The position numbers and the translations under genes are program-made. 53,679 nucleotides of DNA from Fibrobacter sp. (GTDB lineage Bacteria > Fibrobacterota > Fibrobacteria > Fibrobacterales > Fibrobacteraceae): the NCBI GenBank assembly GCA_017550445.1, contig JAFZOV010000005.1, positions 1-53,679 on the forward strand, given 5' to 3'. Shown here in pieces: positions 33,671-42,022 of the stretch; position 1 is the first letter of the stretch; every line of letters begins with the position of its first letter. The notes under the pieces are model-generated. The model was not told where the DNA came from. It was given only the letters and a program-made list of their open reading frames with translations, and ran no database searches.

Positions 33671-33722
33671 TATTGCATATACAATCTTCTATTGCATATT
33701 ACGCTTTATTACAATTTTGTAA
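33671..33722. promoter_or_regulatory. Direct repeat and palindrome in the nadB / histidine-phosphatase gap
   Basis: TATTGCATAT occurs at 33671-33680 and exactly again at 33690-33699, 19 bp apart, about two helical turns. TTACAA-TT-TTGTAA (33709-33722) follows. They lie between divergent genes and could be operator sites; no regulator is identified. Confidence 0.35.
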
Positions 33723-33767
33723 ATAAAATCTTGCTTTGGAGGAGTGGCAGAAAAGGGGCAAATTATA

Positions 33768-33773
33768 TATAAT
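33768..33773 (+). promoter_or_regulatory. -10 element of the histidine-phosphatase gene
   Basis: TATAAT ends 7 nt before ATG 33781, without a Shine-Dalgarno sequence: probable leaderless mRNA. Confidence 0.5.
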
Positions 33774-33780
33774 TACCTCT

Positions 33781-34776
33781 ATGAAAAAGAAATTATTGAC
33801 TCTCCTGGCTATCCCGTCTTTCTTCTGGGTGGCTTGCTCTTCGGACAGCTCTTCGGCTCCGGATCCGACTCCCGCTCCTACCACTGAACTTTCGTCGTCC
33901 TCTACGGCAGTTGGCGATAATACGGACCCTGCAAACAACGGTCAGGATCCTGGTAATCAGACCGATCCGAACACTCCGACTTCATCAGATGCTACGCTGT
34001 CTTCTGCTTCGGACGAGCCTGAACCGACTAGTTCTGCAGATGCAAACAACGATGTTCCCTTTGTCCCGGAAGAACTGGTTCTTGACAGTATCGGCTTTGC
34101 GGACATTGCAAATGCATACCACACCGTGGCCCCCGACGAAAAGGTGGTCTTTGTGCTAAGGCATGCCGAACGTGAATCTGGTGTCGGTAAAGAATCTCCC
34201 TTGACCGATAACGGAAGGTTGCAGGCGCAGCTTGTTGGCCAGAAGCTTGCCAGCAGCGATGAAGTCGTATATGCCCATACGGCTTATGTGCGCACCAAGG
34301 AAACTGCATGCAATATCGCCCTTGGCCGCGGCCAGGTTCAAGTTTGCGATGACAGTTTTGTCTCCGATACGATTTCTGAACTGACCGGTGGCTGGTTTGT
34401 AAAGGATTCAGACCTCCGCGATTCAATTGTCGGTGCAACCGGGAAGGATACCAATACTAGTGCTGTTCTGGCTTTGTGGCTTTATGACGGCATGTTTGCC
34501 GATGCGTTCTACGATTTGGATGCCCGAGGCAAGGAAGTTGTCGATACCTACCTGATCAAGGACTATGCCGAAATGCCCAAGGTGAAGGTGGTTATCAGCC
34601 ACGACGAATTTGTCGTACCGCTCGCTGCCTATGGAACCCAGAAACAGGCGGTTATTCGATACAAGGAGAGGGGCAGATGGTGGGTGAACTACCTGGTAGG
34701 TGTTGCCATTATCGTCAACAGCAAAAACGAGGTTCGTTATATCGGTATCAAGGGTCTTGATTCCGCTATAGAGTAA
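33781..34776 (+). CDS. Histidine-phosphatase-superfamily lipoprotein
   Basis: 331 residues from ATG 33781, which gives a proper signal peptide; the longer reading from 33736 would put charged residues before it. Lipobox VAC with Cys19, then a Ser/Pro/Thr-rich linker to about residue 105. The catalytic domain has the phosphohistidine motif RHAERES (FVLRHAER near residue 125), a second arginine in VRTKETACN, and HDEF near the C-terminus. Substrate unknown. The secreted, linker-bearing design is common among Fibrobacter surface proteins. Confidence 0.87.
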   Translation: MKKKLLTLLAIPSFFWVACSSDSSSAPDPTPAPTTELSSSSTAVGDNTDPANNGQDPGNQTDPNTPTSSDATLSSASDEPEPTSSADANNDVPFVPEELVLDSIGFADIANAYHTVAPDEKVVFVLRHAERESGVGKESPLTDNGRLQAQLVGQKLASSDEVVYAHTAYVRTKETACNIALGRGQVQVCDDSFVSDTISELTGGWFVKDSDLRDSIVGATGKDTNTSAVLALWLYDGMFADAFYDLDARGKEVVDTYLIKDYAEMPKVKVVISHDEFVVPLAAYGTQKQAVIRYKERGRWWVNYLVGVAIIVNSKNEVRYIGIKGLDSAIE

Positions 34777-34902
34777 TTTCTTACAAAAAAATTGGTTCGT
34801 TACAGGATTTGGGCTAAATTACGCCCAAATTCTTTTTTTTAGAAACCTCATTGCTTTTTTATTGCTACATTTTGCCGGACAAATTTTAATGGAGTCTTCT
34901 CT

Positions 34903-36855
34903 ATGTTAACGTGGATTAATGAAAAAGCCAAGTGGATTATCGTTATCTTTGCCGCGGGTATCGTGGTGGGCCTTTTGGCCATGGACCGTGTGCCGAACCA
35001 GGGACACAGCTACCCGGTAGGCGTGGTAAACGACAAGAAAATCACTTACGCCGAATTTGATTCCCGCATCAAGAATATTGTGCAGAACCAGTACCAGGGC
35101 CAGCACCTCGAAGACGAACAGTACAACCAGTTGCGTAGCGAAGTGTTCCGCAGTTTTGTTCGCCAGATTCTCTTGAACGAACAGTTCGAAAATGCCGAAC
35201 TGAGCGCTTCGGTTGCTGAACTTGAATCTGAATTCAGCCGCAATCCGGATGCTGTCCGTGCCCGCTTGGTGCAGGAAGCCCAGCGTCGCCTGTACATGAT
35301 CCAGCAGCAGGCTACTAGCCAGGAAGACCTGATGCAGCGCTCCCAGGCCTACATTGCCGGTCTCCCGAAGTTCCTCACCGATTCTACCTTCAACAAGGAT
35401 GAATACGATGCCTGGCTGAAGACTCCCGAAGCTTTCCGCTGGGGCGTGATGCTTCAGTTCGAAGAAGACTTGAAGACCAATACCATTCCTATGCGCCAAC
35501 TGCAGGCGCTGGTCGGCGCTTCTGTGCACCCGACTTCCTTGGAAGCTGGCTGGTCTGTTAATCGCCGTCTCACCGACTACGAACTGCAGGTGGCAGTTGC
35601 CTCTAATGCAGACTTCAAGATTGAAGACAATGCCGTTGATAGCGTGATGGTGGCTGGTTACTACAACGCCCACCGCGACAGCTTCTTTGTCAAGAAGGAC
35701 ATGGCCCAGTTTGAATTTGCTTATCTCCCGGTCGAAGCTACTGCCGGTGACGATGCTCGCATTCGCGAATATGCCATGACCCTTTACTACCAGTTGACCG
35801 ACTCCTCTTCGACCACTACGTTCGAAGACATGGCTCGTATTTCTTCTGAAGACCAGTCCACTGCCGAAAAGGGCGGTGTCTTGAGTGACGACTTTGTGGG
35901 TCGCGGCGTGTATGTGAAGGAATTTGAAGACGTTGCCTTCGGCCTCGATTCCGGTGCCGTTTCTGAACCGGTTCGTACTCGCTTTGGCTACCACATTATC
36001 AAGAGCCTCGGCAAGTCCAAGGATTCTACCGGTGCAGACCTCGTGAAGGTTGCCCATATTCTTCTTGTCGTGAACGCTTCTTCTGAAACTATCGACAGCC
36101 TCGAAGGTATCCTCAACAAGATCAAGGCTTCCGTGGATGCTGGTAAGACCTTTGCCGAAGCCGCCAAGGAACAGAACCTTGGTACGCAGACTTCTAACTG
36201 GATTTCTCGCGGCGAAAATATCGAAGGTGTCGGTTACCTCAAGGGTCTTGCCGCCTACGCTTGGCCGAACGAAAATCTTCCGGACGAAACCAGCAAGGTT
36301 TCTCCGATCATGAAGAACAACAAGTGGGTTGTGGTTGCTCAAAAGGTGAAGGATCTCAAGGCTGGCGAACGTAGCCTCGATCTCTACTACAACAGCATTA
36401 AGAGCACCCTGCTCCGCAACAAGGCTGCCTCCGCTGCTGAAGCCTATTTGAACTCCGTTGCCGAAAAGGTGAAGGCCTGGGCTCCGGCTGATAGCGCTGC
36501 CGATTCCGCCGCTGTTGCCGCCAACAAGATTGAAAAGGTGAACATCGAAACCGTTACGGCCTCGGTGGATGGCTATGTGCCGGGCTTCGGTTACGGTAGT
36601 TCTCACCTCGCCAAGGTCATCGAAGGTGCCAAGGTGGGCGAATGGACCTCTGCTGTTGCTACCGATAACGGTGCCGTGATGGTGAAGGTTGTTTCCAAGA
36701 AGGCTCCTGAAGAAGAAGCCGTAAACGCCGCTGTCAAGACCGAAGTTGCCAACGCTTCGAGCTACGTTGCCATGAGCTTGTTCAACGAGTTCGTGAACAA
36801 CCTCGAAAATTCCACTGCCGTGGAAAGCAATCTTGACCTCTACTACAGAGACTAG
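34903..36855 (+). CDS. PpiD/SurA-like periplasmic peptidyl-prolyl isomerase
   Basis: 650 residues. One N-terminal membrane helix (about 10-27) anchors it to the inner membrane as in PpiD. SurA-type chaperone region (about 35-215) is followed by parvulin modules (about 240-365, AEKGGVLSDDFVGRG ... PVRTRFGYHIIKS, and about 370-480, VKVAHILLVV). Likely helps outer-membrane and periplasmic proteins fold. ATGGAG at 34890-34895 is a ribosome site. Confidence 0.9.
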   Translation: MLTWINEKAKWIIVIFAAGIVVGLLAMDRVPNQGHSYPVGVVNDKKITYAEFDSRIKNIVQNQYQGQHLEDEQYNQLRSEVFRSFVRQILLNEQFENAELSASVAELESEFSRNPDAVRARLVQEAQRRLYMIQQQATSQEDLMQRSQAYIAGLPKFLTDSTFNKDEYDAWLKTPEAFRWGVMLQFEEDLKTNTIPMRQLQALVGASVHPTSLEAGWSVNRRLTDYELQVAVASNADFKIEDNAVDSVMVAGYYNAHRDSFFVKKDMAQFEFAYLPVEATAGDDARIREYAMTLYYQLTDSSSTTTFEDMARISSEDQSTAEKGGVLSDDFVGRGVYVKEFEDVAFGLDSGAVSEPVRTRFGYHIIKSLGKSKDSTGADLVKVAHILLVVNASSETIDSLEGILNKIKASVDAGKTFAEAAKEQNLGTQTSNWISRGENIEGVGYLKGLAAYAWPNENLPDETSKVSPIMKNNKWVVVAQKVKDLKAGERSLDLYYNSIKSTLLRNKAASAAEAYLNSVAEKVKAWAPADSAADSAAVAANKIEKVNIETVTASVDGYVPGFGYGSSHLAKVIEGAKVGEWTSAVATDNGAVMVKVVSKKAPEEEAVNAAVKTEVANASSYVAMSLFNEFVNNLENSTAVESNLDLYYRD

Positions 36856-36875
36856 ACAGAAATTTGACGCTTTGC

Positions 36876-36883
36876 TATATTTG
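36876..36883 (+). promoter_or_regulatory. TAnnTTTG promoter element of tRNA-Glu
   Basis: TATATTTG lies 37 nt before the mature tRNA 5' end and matches the FCB-group -7 consensus. A convincing -33 element is not evident. Confidence 0.45.
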
Positions 36884-36920
36884 GCGACGCTTTAGAAGCT
36901 CGCTGAATATGGCGAAATTC

Positions 36921-36993
36921 GGTGCCATCGTCTAGTGGTCCAGGACACTGGCCTCTCACGCCGGTAACAAGGGTTCGAGTCCCTTTGGCACTA
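36921..36993 (+). tRNA. tRNA-Glu (anticodon CTC)
   Basis: 73 nt, cloverleaf complete: acceptor GGTGCCA / TGGCACT (one G-T pair), anticodon stem CTGGC / GCCGG (36948-36952, 36960-36964) around loop CTCTCAC with anticodon CTC at 36955-36957, T-arm AAGGG / CCCTT with TTCGAGT loop. Discriminator A; CCA is not encoded. Confidence 0.95.
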
Positions 36994-37005
36994 TAAAAAC
37001 GCAAG

Positions 37006-37032
37006 AAACGGATCTAAAAGGGTCCGTTTTTT
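37006..37032 (+). terminator. Terminator of tRNA-Glu
   Basis: Stem AAACGGATC / GGTCCGTTT with loop TAAAAG, running into a T-run. Confidence 0.9.
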
Positions 37033-37127
37033 GTTGTTTTGTAGTCAACAACTATCAAAAAAAACATAAAAATTTTAGTTACAGTGTTAAAATTTATTTA
37101 TATATTATCGCCCATACGGGTGGGTAA

Positions 37128-39173
37128 ATGAGATTATTTGACGAGAAAGTATTTTTAAGACTCTTGCTGGTGTTGGCAAGCGTCTTTTTTGCTGCCTTTA
37201 TCCCAGAAATTCTGTCGACAAGGGAGCATTTAATCTGGGCAGTCCCCTATATTTTGGCAGATTTCTTCTTGGTGACTGTTGCGGTTCTGTACCGATTCCC
37301 GGTTATCGGAAACCGCAAACGCATGCGAGATGATGTAGAAATTACGTCGCCGACCCCCGCACCTACCCCTATTCGTGATTTTAAGAAAGATTTGATGGAG
37401 CGTGACGAGCTTTTCCAGATGATGGTGGACGTGTCTTCCAACGGATTCTGGACTTTTGACGTTATTACGGGTAAAGTTTACTGGTCAAAACGGGCTATTA
37501 AGCTATTGCAAGCTCAGTCTAGCCCCATTCAGGATTCCTTCGACCTGCTCAAGGATCGTATTGTAGAGAGCGACTGGCTCCGTTTTAAGGAAGAACTGAA
37601 GCTAGCTCTGGAAACCGGCGAAAAATTTAACCTGACCGTCTCTTTGCTGGATGGAGCGGTAGATGCCAAGTTGTTGATTTCGGGACATGTGCAGCTGAAC
37701 GAGGCCGGTCACCCCATTCGCATTGTGGGTGCTTTGGACGAAAATTCGGACAAGCAGGCCCAGGAAAAGCAGAATTATTACTATGTATACCAGGATGCCT
37801 TGACGGGTGTATACAACCGCAAGTTCTTCTTGGAAAAGCTCAAAGTTGATGTAGACATGGCGCTTCAGCGACCGGATTACCTGTTCGCTGTGGCGCTTTT
37901 GGATATTGACCGCTTCGGGGCGATTAATACCTCTTATTCCATTAACGTGGGTGACAACGTTTTGCGCGTGGTGGCTGACCGTATCAAGGCCCAGTGCCGC
38001 GTAGGCGATACAATTGCGCGTATTGGTCCTGACGTGTTTGCCATTGTGCTCCACGATATTCAGAAGAATGACGATAGCGATGTAAAGTCTATTGTGCGCC
38101 GTATTCACAGTGCGGTGAAACAGCCTATTCAGCTTGAAGGCCGCGAACTTTACATTGGCGTTTCCATGGCGGTGGCCCTGAACCGCGAAGTGGATTGCGT
38201 GGAAGACATTATGGCCAACGTGACCTCCAGCCTTCGCGAAATGAAGAAGAGCGTGAACCACGGTGGAATCCAGTTCTTTAGCGGCGGTATCCGTGAAAAG
38301 GCCATGAGGCTTTACAAGCTGGAATTTGATATCCGCAAGGCCATCCAGGCTCAGGAATTTGTGCTTTTCTACCAGCCGATCGTGGATATTACCAACGGCA
38401 ACCGCATAGTGGCTTTTGAGGCCCTTGTGCGCTGGAACCAGTCCAGGAGCAAGTTTATTTCGCCGGCGGAATTTATCCCCATTGCCGAAGAAACGGGGCT
38501 TATTATTCCGTTGGGAGCGCAGATCCTGAAGATGGCTTGCCTGCAGGCTAAATCTTGGGTCGATCAGGGATTTACCGACATTCAGGTGGCGGTGAACTTC
38601 TCGGCAAAGCAGTTCGCCCTGGACAACATGATCGATGATATTAAGCAGGTGCTTTTAGAGACGAAATTGAATCCGAAGAACCTGAAGCTTGAAATTACCG
38701 AATATACAGCCGTATGCGAAGCCGAAAAGACCGTGAAGATTATGAACGCGCTTTCGAGCATGGGCATCCAGATTTCTATTGACGATTTCGGCACGGGTTA
38801 CAGCAGCCTTTCTTACCTCAAGCAGTTCCCGATTCATACGCTGAAGATGGATAAGTCCTTTATTGACCATGTGACGGATGACGAAGAAGATGCCTCTTTT
38901 GCCCGCATGGTGATTGGCATTGCGAAGTCCTTGAACTTGGACTTGATTGCCGAGGGTGTGGAATCGGAAAGCCAGCTTGAATTCTTGAAGGCCGAGGGCT
39001 GTAAGCTCATTCAAGGTTTCTATTTCAGCAAGCCTCTTTCGGCAGAAAATGCTCGCGAATACTTGCAGCAGCATTATATTGCTACGAAGGATCTTCCAGT
39101 CGCGGGTTCGTCCGCAAACGACATTCCCGTGATTGAAAGAAGCACGATGGGAACGAACAATTATATCATGTAA
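37128..39173 (+). CDS. Membrane GGDEF/EAL protein, probable c-di-GMP phosphodiesterase
   Basis: 681 residues. Two N-terminal membrane helices (about 8-25 and 33-55), a PAS-like domain (about 92-205), a GGDEF-family domain (about 215-375) and an EAL domain (about 395-645). The cyclase active site reads GPDVF (300-304) instead of GGDEF, so synthesis is very unlikely. The EAL domain is intact: EALVRW at 431-436, DDFGTGYSSL and EGVESE. The degenerate GGDEF may bind GTP as a regulator. The end overlaps convergent tatD by 13 bp. Confidence 0.92.
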   Translation: MRLFDEKVFLRLLLVLASVFFAAFIPEILSTREHLIWAVPYILADFFLVTVAVLYRFPVIGNRKRMRDDVEITSPTPAPTPIRDFKKDLMERDELFQMMVDVSSNGFWTFDVITGKVYWSKRAIKLLQAQSSPIQDSFDLLKDRIVESDWLRFKEELKLALETGEKFNLTVSLLDGAVDAKLLISGHVQLNEAGHPIRIVGALDENSDKQAQEKQNYYYVYQDALTGVYNRKFFLEKLKVDVDMALQRPDYLFAVALLDIDRFGAINTSYSINVGDNVLRVVADRIKAQCRVGDTIARIGPDVFAIVLHDIQKNDDSDVKSIVRRIHSAVKQPIQLEGRELYIGVSMAVALNREVDCVEDIMANVTSSLREMKKSVNHGGIQFFSGGIREKAMRLYKLEFDIRKAIQAQEFVLFYQPIVDITNGNRIVAFEALVRWNQSRSKFISPAEFIPIAEETGLIIPLGAQILKMACLQAKSWVDQGFTDIQVAVNFSAKQFALDNMIDDIKQVLLETKLNPKNLKLEITEYTAVCEAEKTVKIMNALSSMGIQISIDDFGTGYSSLSYLKQFPIHTLKMDKSFIDHVTDDEEDASFARMVIGIAKSLNLDLIAEGVESESQLEFLKAEGCKLIQGFYFSKPLSAENAREYLQQHYIATKDLPVAGSSANDIPVIERSTMGTNNYIM

Positions 39174-39964
39174 CAGCGACGGGTATTTTCTCGACAGGCC
39201 CTGTAGAGTTCCTCTACGGGGCATTGCTTTACCTGGGCCAGGGCGCTTGCGATGTAGGGAATGTAGCCGGAGTGGCAGGGCTTTCCACGGTAGGGGACGG
39301 GCGCCATGTAAGGGGCGTCGGTCTCTAGGAGCATCTGGTCCAGCGGTACGAGGGCTGCTGCGTCGCGGACATTCTGGGCGTTTTTGAAGGTCACGATTCC
39401 CGTGAAGCCCACAAAGATGCTTGCTCCGCGGTACTTTAGGTCGAGCAACTGGGCGCAGAATTCGGGGCTGCCCGTAAAACAATGAACGTGGATGTTGGTG
39501 TTGTGCAGGTCGGCGTTGCGGAGCACGGCGAGGGCGTCGTCATCGGCTTCGCGCAGGTGCAGAACCAGCGGCTTTTTAGAAGCGAGGCCGAGTTGCAGAT
39601 GGCGCTCGAAAAGCTTGACCTGTTGCGCCTTGGTCTCTGCACCATAGTGGTAATCGAGGCCGAATTCGCCACAGGCTACGCACTTGGGGTGCTTTAGGTA
39701 TTCCAGCAGCTTTGCTTCGTCTTCCGCGGTTTCGGTTTCTACGTATTCCGGGTGAATACCGTAGGCGGCATATACGTTGTCGTATTTTTCAGAAAGCTCT
39801 TGGGCGCGGGCAAAGTCTGCCGGGTCGCATGCCACGTGAATGTAAGCCTCGGGCAATTCCACTTTTTCGTCGGCGTCGTGGGGGAGCCTTGCTAGCAGAG
39901 CGTCAAAACTTTCGCCTGCATGTCGCTCGTAAGAATCTATATGGCAATGCGTGTCGATGAACAT
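39161..39964 (-). CDS. tatD: TatD-family metal-dependent DNase
   Basis: 267 residues. FIDTHCHIDSYE at the start, GEFGLDYHYGAETKAQQVKLF and HCFTGSPEF, ETDAPYMAPVPYRGK give the metal-binding His, Glu and Asp of the TatD/YcfH family. 3'-5' exonuclease or editing-type deoxyribonuclease activity is known for relatives. Start lies beside family A repeat copy 6. Confidence 0.92.
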   Translation of the reverse strand: MFIDTHCHIDSYERHAGESFDALLARLPHDADEKVELPEAYIHVACDPADFARAQELSEKYDNVYAAYGIHPEYVETETAEDEAKLLEYLKHPKCVACGEFGLDYHYGAETKAQQVKLFERHLQLGLASKKPLVLHLREADDDALAVLRNADLHNTNIHVHCFTGSPEFCAQLLDLKYRGASIFVGFTGIVTFKNAQNVRDAAALVPLDQMLLETDAPYMAPVPYRGKPCHSGYIPYIASALAQVKQCPVEELYRACRENTRRCYMI

Positions 39965-39968
39965 AGTT

Positions 39969-40062
39969 GTAGTTCGGAATTCGGAGTTCAGAGTTCAGAA
40001 TTAAAATAATCGCGGCGTAGCCGCCTTACGCATTCTTCCGAAATCCGAATTCTGAATTAATA
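39969..40062. repeat. Family A repeat, copy 6, with apical GC hairpin
   Basis: Arms 39971-40001 and 40034-40060 enclose a GCGGC-GTA-GCCGC hairpin (40012-40024). The adjoining CGCCTTACGCATT (40022-40034) also occurs in the inverted repeats around the FISUMP gene. Confidence 0.8.
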
Positions 40063-40524
40063 AGTTACCTCTATAATTTCATATGTAATCATGCCGCGGG
40101 GCGCTTGCACCTGAACCTGGTCGCCCTTCTTTTTACCCATCAGGGCTTCGCCCACGGGCGATTTCATGCTGATGCGGCCTTGTAGCGGGTCAATTTCTTT
40201 TTCACCGACAATACTGTAGGTGCGTTCGCGCTTTGTCTTGATATCCTTCATCTTGACGGTTGCGCCAAAGCGGACTGTACCGTCGTCGCTTGCCTGTGAT
40301 TCGACCACCTGCGCACCGTCCAGAATGCGGTCCAATTCACGGAGTCTGCGGTCGATTTCGCGCACGCGCATGCGTCCGTACGTGTAGGCAGCATTTTCAC
40401 TGCGGTCGCCTTCGGCCGCTGCCGCCTGCACCTGGTTAATCATCGCCGGGCGTTCTACGTATTTCAGGTGTTCCCATTCCGCCTTGAACTTTTCAAAGCC
40501 TTCTTTAGAAATCAAGTGTTTCAT
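40057..40524 (-). CDS. greA: Transcription elongation factor GreA
   Basis: 155 residues. N-terminal coiled-coil (about 1-75, FEKFKAEWEHLKYVERPAM, AAAEGDRSENAAYTYGR) with the acidic tip DRSENA that rescues backtracked RNA polymerase, then the C-terminal FKBP-like domain (GEKEIDPLQGRISMKSPVG). Size and motifs are normal for GreA. Confidence 0.96.
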   Translation of the reverse strand: MKHLISKEGFEKFKAEWEHLKYVERPAMINQVQAAAAEGDRSENAAYTYGRMRVREIDRRLRELDRILDGAQVVESQASDDGTVRFGATVKMKDIKTKRERTYSIVGEKEIDPLQGRISMKSPVGEALMGKKKGDQVQVQAPRGMITYEIIEVTY

Positions 40525-40531
40525 CGCCGTA

Positions 40532-40537
40532 AATGTA
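40532..40537 (-). promoter_or_regulatory. -10 element of greA
   Basis: TACATT on the minus strand ends 7 nt before the start codon with no Shine-Dalgarno sequence: probable leaderless mRNA. Confidence 0.4.
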
Positions 40538-40570
40538 GCAAATTACAGTCCTCGCTGAGGATAGGGGATA

Positions 40571-40684
40571 AAGGACCACACGGATTGTACTAAAGTACTA
40601 AATGCTAGGCTCACTTATAGGTCTGCAAGCAGCCCTGCAATATTCGCCTTACGCATTTATCGGATTTTACTAACGTAAAATCTG
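40571..40684. repeat. Left inverted repeat flanking the FISUMP gene
   Basis: About 114 bp. It contains GACCACACGGATT, GTAC-TAAA-GTAC, CGCCTTACGCATTTATCG, and a perfect hairpin GATTTTAC-TAAC-GTAAAATC at its inner end. The inverted partner is 41862-42022. Confidence 0.88.
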
Positions 40685-40712
40685 TTTGTGTAAAAATGTT
40701 TCCCTGATTGTC

Positions 40713-40742
40713 ATGCCGCACTTGATGCGGCATCTTTTTTTT
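40713..40742 (+). terminator. Terminator-like hairpin before the FISUMP gene
   Basis: Stem ATGCCGCA / TGCGGCAT, loop CTTGA, then C and eight Ts. No plus-strand gene lies upstream, so it may insulate the FISUMP gene from read-through. Confidence 0.8.
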
Positions 40743-40799
40743 AATCTGCAAAAAAACTATACTTAGCTCGAATTATTGTTGGAACCCCGGAGGTTTTTT

Positions 40800-41840
40800 G
40801 TGAAATATTTTGCGGCGTTGTTGCTTTCTGCGGTTTTGTTTGTTGCCTGCGGTGATGAATCGAGTAGTTCTGCCCCTGCCCCGGACCCGAGCGAAGAATC
40901 TTCTTCATCGGTGGAAAAGACGAAGGAATCCAGTTCCTCTGTAAAGCCGACTTCTGGCGAAGACAAACAGTCTTCATCTTCTGCGAAAAAAGAAGATTCC
41001 AGCAGCAGCGCTGTGAAGGCTTCTTCTTCCAGTGTAACCCCGAAGTCTAGCAGCAGCGGAGAAGTTAAGCAGTCTTCTTCGAGTGTTGTGGCTTCGAGCA
41101 GTAGCGTTACCTCTTCTGAAACGGTGAAGTCGAGCAGTAGCGAGTATGTACCGTTTGATAGGACGGAAGCTTTTGATGGAGACCATTGGCGTGCCGGCGA
41201 TTATGTGAAGTTTACTGATCCTCGTGACAATAAGGAATACTATTACATTCAGATTACTGGTAAGGATTCTGCAGGCAAGGATGCCTCGATTAAGGTAATG
41301 GCAGAAAACTTGAATGTTGGAGAAATGGTTCGTGGCGGGAGAAATCAGGAAGACGATTCTAAAATAGAACGTTACTGTTATAAAAATGATACAACGAATT
41401 GTGCGCGTTATGGAGCCCTTTATCAATGGGCAGAAATGATGCAGTTGCCTAGTGAATGCAATACCAAGAGTTGCGCGAACCTCATTAAGCCGAACCACCA
41501 GGGAATTTGCCCCAATGGCTGGCGCTTGTTGACGTATAATGATTTTTATATCGTTGTTCATGCCGATGGTAATGTGGACGGACCAAAGGGTACTCGTTCT
41601 GCATATGGTTTCGGTGGTAGTAATGATACTGGGTATAGCTTAGTTGGAGCTGGATACCTTTGGGACCATGCATTTAAAGATGTAAAAGAGGCTACATATT
41701 GGCATTATCCTGTTGAAAGTGGTAAGTATGGGGACCTGTCATCTATAGCAGGAATGCAGTGGACTGGTTCAACAACAAATCCTTATGATGACGTTTATAA
41801 AACTCATGGTTTTTCCGTTCGTTGTGTAATGGTTGAATAA
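40800..41840 (+). CDS. FISUMP-domain lipoprotein
   Basis: 346 residues from GTG 40800, chosen because GGAGG (40789-40793) is ideally placed and the reading gives a clean signal peptide. Lipobox FVAC with Cys17, then a linker of SSSS blocks to about residue 115. The C-terminal domain (about 125-346) has the FISUMP pattern (Fibrobacter succinogenes major paralogous domain): KVMAENLNVGE, GALYQWAEMM, CPNGWRLLTYNDF, and the end GFSVRCVMVE. Thought to be a surface-exposed lectin-like or ligand-binding fold; function unknown. Flanked by ~114-bp inverted repeats. Confidence 0.92.
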   Translation: MKYFAALLLSAVLFVACGDESSSSAPAPDPSEESSSSVEKTKESSSSVKPTSGEDKQSSSSAKKEDSSSSAVKASSSSVTPKSSSSGEVKQSSSSVVASSSSVTSSETVKSSSSEYVPFDRTEAFDGDHWRAGDYVKFTDPRDNKEYYYIQITGKDSAGKDASIKVMAENLNVGEMVRGGRNQEDDSKIERYCYKNDTTNCARYGALYQWAEMMQLPSECNTKSCANLIKPNHQGICPNGWRLLTYNDFYIVVHADGNVDGPKGTRSAYGFGGSNDTGYSLVGAGYLWDHAFKDVKEATYWHYPVESGKYGDLSSIAGMQWTGSTTNPYDDVYKTHGFSVRCVMVE

Positions 41841-41861
41841 CCACCATTATCGATGTCTAAA

Positions 41862-42022
41862 CAGAAATCACGTTAGTGATTTCGATAAATGCGTAAGGCG
41901 AGTGAAACAGGATTGCTTGCAAGCCTACTTCCGAGCCTAGCATTTAGTACGTTAGTACAATCAGTGTGACAATTATATTGTAGAAAATGCCGTTAGGCAT
42001 TTCCAATCCGTGTGGTCTTTTT
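41862..42022. repeat. Right inverted repeat flanking the FISUMP gene, with a small insertion
   Basis: Inverted partner of 40571-40684. It carries a 41-bp extra piece (41963-42003) bounded by CAATC on both sides (41958-41962 and 42004-42008); without it the length matches the left copy. The inner-end hairpin is GAAATCAC-GTTA-GTGATTTC, a compensated version of the left hairpin. Confidence 0.88.

Noticed and set aside
41963..42003. Integron attC site (GTTAGGC core)
   Set aside because: Only a 7-bp core fits. There is no integrase or cassette array and the flanking repeats are inverted rather than direct.
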